NCBI GenBank assembly: GCA_964449115.1
Contig: CAYUXW010000045.1
Coordinates: forward strand, 1 to 9,009
Source: UBA1783 sp964449115
GTDB taxonomy: Bacteria > Bacillota_I > Bacilli_A > Erysipelotrichales > Erysipelotrichaceae
DNA: 9,009 nucleotides
Reading direction: 5' to 3'
Each line of letters opens with the position of its first letter. Positions within the stretch are counted from its first letter, which is position 1. A program made the position numbers and the translations under genes. Below the pieces are notes generated by a model that made no database searches, had not been told where the DNA came from, and saw nothing but the letters and a program-made list of their open reading frames with translations. Shown one piece after another: positions 6,018 through 9,009 of the stretch.

Positions 6018-7850
6018 TTAATAAAATTCTTCCAACCTTTTATTCTGACGATATGCTTCTTTTCTTTCTGATTCAGTTAAAAATTTTTTTCTTAAACGGA
6101 TAGAATCAGGAGTAACTTCAACAAGCTCATCATCATCTATAAACTCCAAAGCATATTCCAAAGTCAATTGAATTGGTGGAGTTAAAATCATCGCATCATC
6201 ATGACCGGTACTTCTAATAGAGGTCATGGTTTTATTTTTAGTTGGATTAACAGCCATATCCATGTCTCTTGAACAAAAACCAACAATCATTCCCTCATAG
6301 ACTTCAGTAGCAGGACCGATAAAGAAGGCTCCTCTTTCCTGTAGATTGTATAAAGAGTATTTCATCGCTACTCCTGTAGCATTGGAAATCATTACTCCAT
6401 TAGTTCTCGTATTGATTTGTCCCTGATAAGGTTCATAGCCATCAAATGATCTGATCAAGATTCCCTCACCTCTGGTAAAATTGATAAAATCACCTCTAAA
6501 ACCTATTAAAGCTCGAGTTGATACCTTAAAAGTTATGGTAACATAGTTATTTCTTTCAACAAGATCCAACATTTCACCATTTCTTAAACTCAGCTTGGAA
6601 ATGCAGACTCCCTGATATACACTTGGCACTTCACAGATTACCTTTTCTACAGGTTCATATCTTTTCCCTTTGATAATTTTATAAATTACCTGTGGTTTAG
6701 AAATTGCCAGTTCATAGCCTTCTCTTCTCATATTTTCAATTAGAATTGTAAGGCCTAGCTCTCCTCTACCGCTGACTTTAAAAGTATCAGTAGAATCAGT
6801 TTCTTCAACTTTTAATCCCACATTGACTTCCATTTCTCTTTCCAGTCTTTCCTTGATATTTCTGCTGGTAACATATTTACCACTTCTTCCAGCAAATGGA
6901 GAGGTATTAACCATAAAGTTCATACTCAAGGTAGGTTCATCAATGTGAATCGGTGGCAATGGATCAATATAATCTTTATCACAGATTGTATCTCCAATGC
7001 TCAGATCAGCAATACCAGCAACAATAACTATATCTCCAGAACAAGCTTCTGTGATACTTTTTCTTTTTATACCCTCATAGTTATACAATTTAGTTATAGT
7101 GCATCGATGCTGTTTACCATCATTTTTACACAAAACTACCTGTTCATCAACTTTTAAGGTACCTTTGTAAATACGTCCAACACCAAGTCTTCCTATATAC
7201 TCATCATAATTGAGATTTGATATCTGCATTTGAAGTGGTTCATCATCTAAATCAGGATATGCTGCAGTATGTTTAATGATGGTTTCAAATAACGGAATAA
7301 TATCTTCGTTTTTATCATCAACATTGTATTTGACTATTCCTTCTTTGGCAATTCCATATAGAATAGAAAATTCTATTTGATTTTCATCAGCTTCCAAATC
7401 AAAGAATAAATCATAGACAAGAGAAACTACTTCTTCTATACGAGCATCTTTCTTGTCGATTTTATTAATCAGAAGAATTGGCTTTAAGCCTAGTTCTAAA
7501 GACTTCTGCAGAACAAAACGAGTCTGAGGCATTGGTCCCTCTGATGAATCAACAAGCAAAATAACTGTATCAACAGTTTTGATAATACGTTCAACCTCAC
7601 TTGAAAAGTCTGCATGGCCAGGAGTATCAACAATATTAATCTTATAGTCCTTATAAAAAACTGCACAGTTTTTTGAATAGATGGTAATGCCTCTTTCTTT
7701 TTCTAAATCATCGGAATCCATTACTCTGCTTACAGCATCTTCACTTCTTAAAAAAGCTCCTGATTGTTTAAGGAAAGCATCAACCAGTGTCGACTTTCCA
7801 GCATCAACATGAGCTATTACTGCTAAATTTATAATCTTTTGTTTTTTCAT
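6018..7850 (-). CDS. typA: BipA/TypA-type ribosome-binding translational GTPase
   Basis: BipA is an EF-G-like GTPase that binds the ribosome and supports 50S assembly and growth under stress or cold. Length (610) and domain order match. The G domain has G1 AHVDAGKST (13-21), G2 ERGIT (52-56), G3 DTPGH with the catalytic His79 (75-79) and G4 NKID (129-132). Domain II and the EF-G III-like part follow, with NTSPFAGRSGKYVTSR (315-330) and SGRGELGLTILIENMRREG (360-378). The BipA-specific C-terminal domain ends with ALEFIDDDELVEVTPDSIRLRK (567-588), a hallmark of the family. It is odd in three places against the BipA sequences I remember: G1 has AGKST instead of HGKTT, GRGELGL replaces GRGELHL, and the C-terminal loop NKTMTSIRSTGHDDAM is divergent. 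It may be a paralogue. The SD AAAGGAAG lies eight bases before the ATG. The phosphoesterase gene ends 35 bases upstream. Confidence 0.93.
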   Translation of the reverse strand: MKKQKIINLAVIAHVDAGKSTLVDAFLKQSGAFLRSEDAVSRVMDSDDLEKERGITIYSKNCAVFYKDYKINIVDTPGHADFSSEVERIIKTVDTVILLVDSSEGPMPQTRFVLQKSLELGLKPILLINKIDKKDARIEEVVSLVYDLFFDLEADENQIEFSILYGIAKEGIVKYNVDDKNEDIIPLFETIIKHTAAYPDLDDEPLQMQISNLNYDEYIGRLGVGRIYKGTLKVDEQVVLCKNDGKQHRCTITKLYNYEGIKRKSITEACSGDIVIVAGIADLSIGDTICDKDYIDPLPPIHIDEPTLSMNFMVNTSPFAGRSGKYVTSRNIKERLEREMEVNVGLKVEETDSTDTFKVSGRGELGLTILIENMRREGYELAISKPQVIYKIIKGKRYEPVEKVICEVPSVYQGVCISKLSLRNGEMLDLVERNNYVTITFKVSTRALIGFRGDFINFTRGEGILIRSFDGYEPYQGQINTRTNGVMISNATGVAMKYSLYNLQERGAFFIGPATEVYEGMIVGFCSRDMDMAVNPTKNKTMTSIRSTGHDDAMILTPPIQLTLEYALEFIDDDELVEVTPDSIRLRKKFLTESERKEAYRQNKRLEEFY

Positions 7851-7885
7851 AGGATTTACTTCCTTTCAAGCTTACAACAAAACAA

Positions 7886-8356
7886 TTAAATGAACTTTCT
7901 AATTACTTCATATTCCTTATTTTCATAAATCTTAATTATCATATAACCAATATTGCTTCTATCTCGATTATAGTATAAAGATCCTGGATTCAATAGTCTT
8001 ATGCCATCAACATATTCATCATTATACATATGAGTATGACCATATAGAACAATATCACAATCATTTTCTTTAGCTAACTGTGCTAATCTATTTTTCATAT
8101 TAAAGCCAGACTGGCGATGTGAATGAATTAAAAAGAATCTTAAGCCACCAATTTCTGTAACAATTTTATCTGGCAAATCAAAATAGTCATTATTTCCTTT
8201 AACAATTACCAAATCATCAAAAATATCTGGCCAATCACAGACATCGCCCAGATGAAACATATAGTGAGCATCACTTTCTTTTTGCATGACAAAGTAGACA
8301 TTACTACTATAGCCATGTGAATCACTCATAACAACAACCTTTGTATAATCCACCAT
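7886..8356 (-). CDS. YfcE/MJ0936-type metallophosphoesterase
   Basis: A 156-residue calcineurin-like phosphoesterase of the small YfcE family, cytosolic and dependent on two metal ions (usually Mn2+). Metal and catalytic motifs are all present: SDSHG (11-15, Asp12 and His14), LGDV (36-39, Asp38), GNND (54-57), an IHSH motif (77-80) and YGHTH (105-109). NPGS at 123-126 is also typical. Members hydrolyse phosphodiesters in vitro; the natural substrate here is unknown. The start is uncertain. The ATG at 8356 keeps the first beta strand (KVVVM) but has no SD and lies only three bases after a predicted -10. The ATG at 8329 has AAAGG eight bases upstream but would lose that strand. I prefer 8356 on structural grounds. 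bipA follows after 35 bases with no terminator, so the two are probably cotranscribed. Confidence 0.93.
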   Translation of the reverse strand: MVDYTKVVVMSDSHGYSSNVYFVMQKESDAHYMFHLGDVCDWPDIFDDLVIVKGNNDYFDLPDKIVTEIGGLRFFLIHSHRQSGFNMKNRLAQLAKENDCDIVLYGHTHMYNDEYVDGIRLLNPGSLYYNRDRSNIGYMIIKIYENKEYEVIRKFI

Positions 8357-8359
8357 AAA

Positions 8360-8388
8360 AGTATATAACTATCACATTATATTTTCAA
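8360..8388 (-). promoter_or_regulatory. Candidate sigma-A promoter for phosphoesterase-bipA
   Basis: TTGAAA (8388-8383) and TATACT (8365-8360) are 17 bases apart on the minus strand. The -10 ends only three bases before the ATG at 8356, so the RNA would start at or just inside that codon. Another TATAAT at 8380-8375 lies in the same stretch, but with a poor -35. The gap of 97 bases after the lipoprotein gene holds no clear terminator, so readthrough from upstream is also possible. Confidence 0.45.
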
Positions 8389-8453
8389 GATAATCACTTA
8401 ATTGCTTTAGATGACTAACAGATAATCTTCTTCAATAAAACTCTACCTGATTA

Positions 8454-8948
8454 TTAATTGGCAAATGAGAAACAATCTTCCAATGTCATTTCAATAGCTT
8501 CGTAAGTAATGATATAGCCACCATCATCTAATTTTACCTTGCTGATTGAAATAGTTATCGGAATACTGTCGTTATATAAGAGTGTTGATATTCCATATAC
8601 GTCTTCTTGCAGATCCTTATAGTTGGAATTTGCCAGATTCATGGCGTAATCAAATACTTTACTCATATTCTCACTGTTTACAATTACCGCAAAACCTGAA
8701 GTTGCTCCATTTTTATAAGCTCCAGTAAATACGATATAGTCATCAGCAACATCATAGATTTCATCTGGTAGATAATCTCTTGTCGCACTTGTTATTTCGG
8801 GTATCTGATTGTAATTCTCAATCAATAAATCTCCTAATTCTGTAGTCTTTAATTCTTTCTTTTTTATAATCGGTTTATTTTCATCACCACATCCAACAAG
8901 TCCAAATAACACTACTGTTACCAAAAATATCTGTAATATTTTTTTCAT
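8454..8948 (-). CDS. Small lipoprotein of unknown function
   Basis: A 164-residue predicted lipoprotein. The signal peptide starts MKK, has a hydrophobic core ILQIFLVTVVLFG and ends in the lipobox LVGC, with Cys20 as the lipidation and cleavage site. A Lys-rich linker (about 25-33) leads to a small mixed alpha/beta domain of about 130 residues: strands around YIVFTGAYK, GFAVIVNS and ITISISKVKL, and helices around ELGDLLIENYNQ and NMSKVFDYAMNLANSNY. I do not recognise a family. It vaguely recalls other small Firmicute lipoprotein families of unknown function, without a match I would name. I chose the ATG at 8948 because it begins the signal peptide directly. The ATG at 8972 would add eight mostly polar residues. 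The SD is weak (AAGAAG about seven bases upstream). Its promoter is not visible and may lie beyond the window edge. Confidence 0.85.
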   Translation of the reverse strand: MKKILQIFLVTVVLFGLVGCGDENKPIIKKKELKTTELGDLLIENYNQIPEITSATRDYLPDEIYDVADDYIVFTGAYKNGATSGFAVIVNSENMSKVFDYAMNLANSNYKDLQEDVYGISTLLYNDSIPITISISKVKLDDGGYIITYEAIEMTLEDCFSFAN

Positions 8949-8949
8949 T

Positions 8950-8988
8950 TCATCTTCTTGTATGATACACATGTACCTTGTTATACAT
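8950..8988 (-). other. Possible 12-codon leader ORF upstream of lipoprotein gene
   Basis: An ATG at 8988 opens a 12-residue frame (MYNKVHVYHTRR) that ends in TGA two bases before the lipoprotein ATG. AAAGGA lies about 12 bases upstream of it, a loose spacing. It could allow translational coupling to the weak lipoprotein start, or it may be chance. There is no coding evidence beyond position. Confidence 0.2.
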
Positions 8989-9009
8989 GAATATCACTTT
9001 TCCTTTCTA

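Noticed and set aside
6945..7157. Plus-strand open frame inside bipA
   Set aside because: It is antisense to well-conserved BipA sequence and has no supporting signals.
8388..8427. Direct repeat AGATAATC at 8388-8395 and 8420-8427
   Set aside because: Only eight AT-rich bases in two copies; this is easily due to chance and has no link to a known element.

Overview
The window is AT-rich bacterial chromosome. It has strong Shine-Dalgarno (SD) sequences, sigma-A type promoters and short intergenic gaps, which fits a low-GC Firmicute. A CIRCE element ahead of a tig-lon operon, a gene resembling the mycoplasmal DUF3196 family and a DUF4230 protein suggest the Erysipelotrichia/Mollicutes side of the Bacilli. 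That placement is inference, because no rRNA or other phylogenetic marker lies in the window. Most of the content is housekeeping: protein quality control, a translational GTPase and a phosphoesterase. I see no mobile element, CRISPR array, tRNA or rRNA, and no obvious new defence or biosynthetic system.

Layout: (1) 1-196 is non-coding. It carries the tetR promoter, an 18-bp near-palindrome that is a good operator candidate, and a minus-strand TATAAT box plus SD with no usable start codon behind it. (2) 197-748 (+) is a TetR/AcrR-type regulator interrupted by one in-frame TGA at codon 91. The frame is otherwise open to a TAA at 746-748. (3) 772-841 holds two back-to-back terminators separating tetR from the converging lon. 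(4) 5252 to 840 (-) is an operon of a helical-repeat protein (probably DUF3196), tig (trigger factor) and lon (protease). It starts from a consensus promoter embedded in a CIRCE (HrcA operator), and a second consensus promoter just ahead of tig bypasses the CIRCE. (5) 5365-5952 (+) is a divergent membrane-anchored DUF4230 protein whose promoter lies a few bases beyond the CIRCE. (6) 5975-6000 is a bidirectional terminator. (7) 8948 to 6018 (-) holds a small lipoprotein of unknown function, a YfcE-like metallophosphoesterase and a BipA/TypA GTPase with an atypical G1 motif. The last two are 35 bp apart and probably cotranscribed.

The clearest biological story is heat-shock control. A folding chaperone (trigger factor) and the main cytosolic protease (Lon) are placed under the HrcA/CIRCE switch together with an uncharacterised helical protein, while tig keeps a separate promoter for basal supply. 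The second is the decaying or recoded tetR locus. Its TGA lies where related regulators often have Trp (from memory), and no complete gene in the window uses TGA as a stop. However, all ten or so other Trp codons are TGG, so a simple nonsense mutation is the most economical reading.
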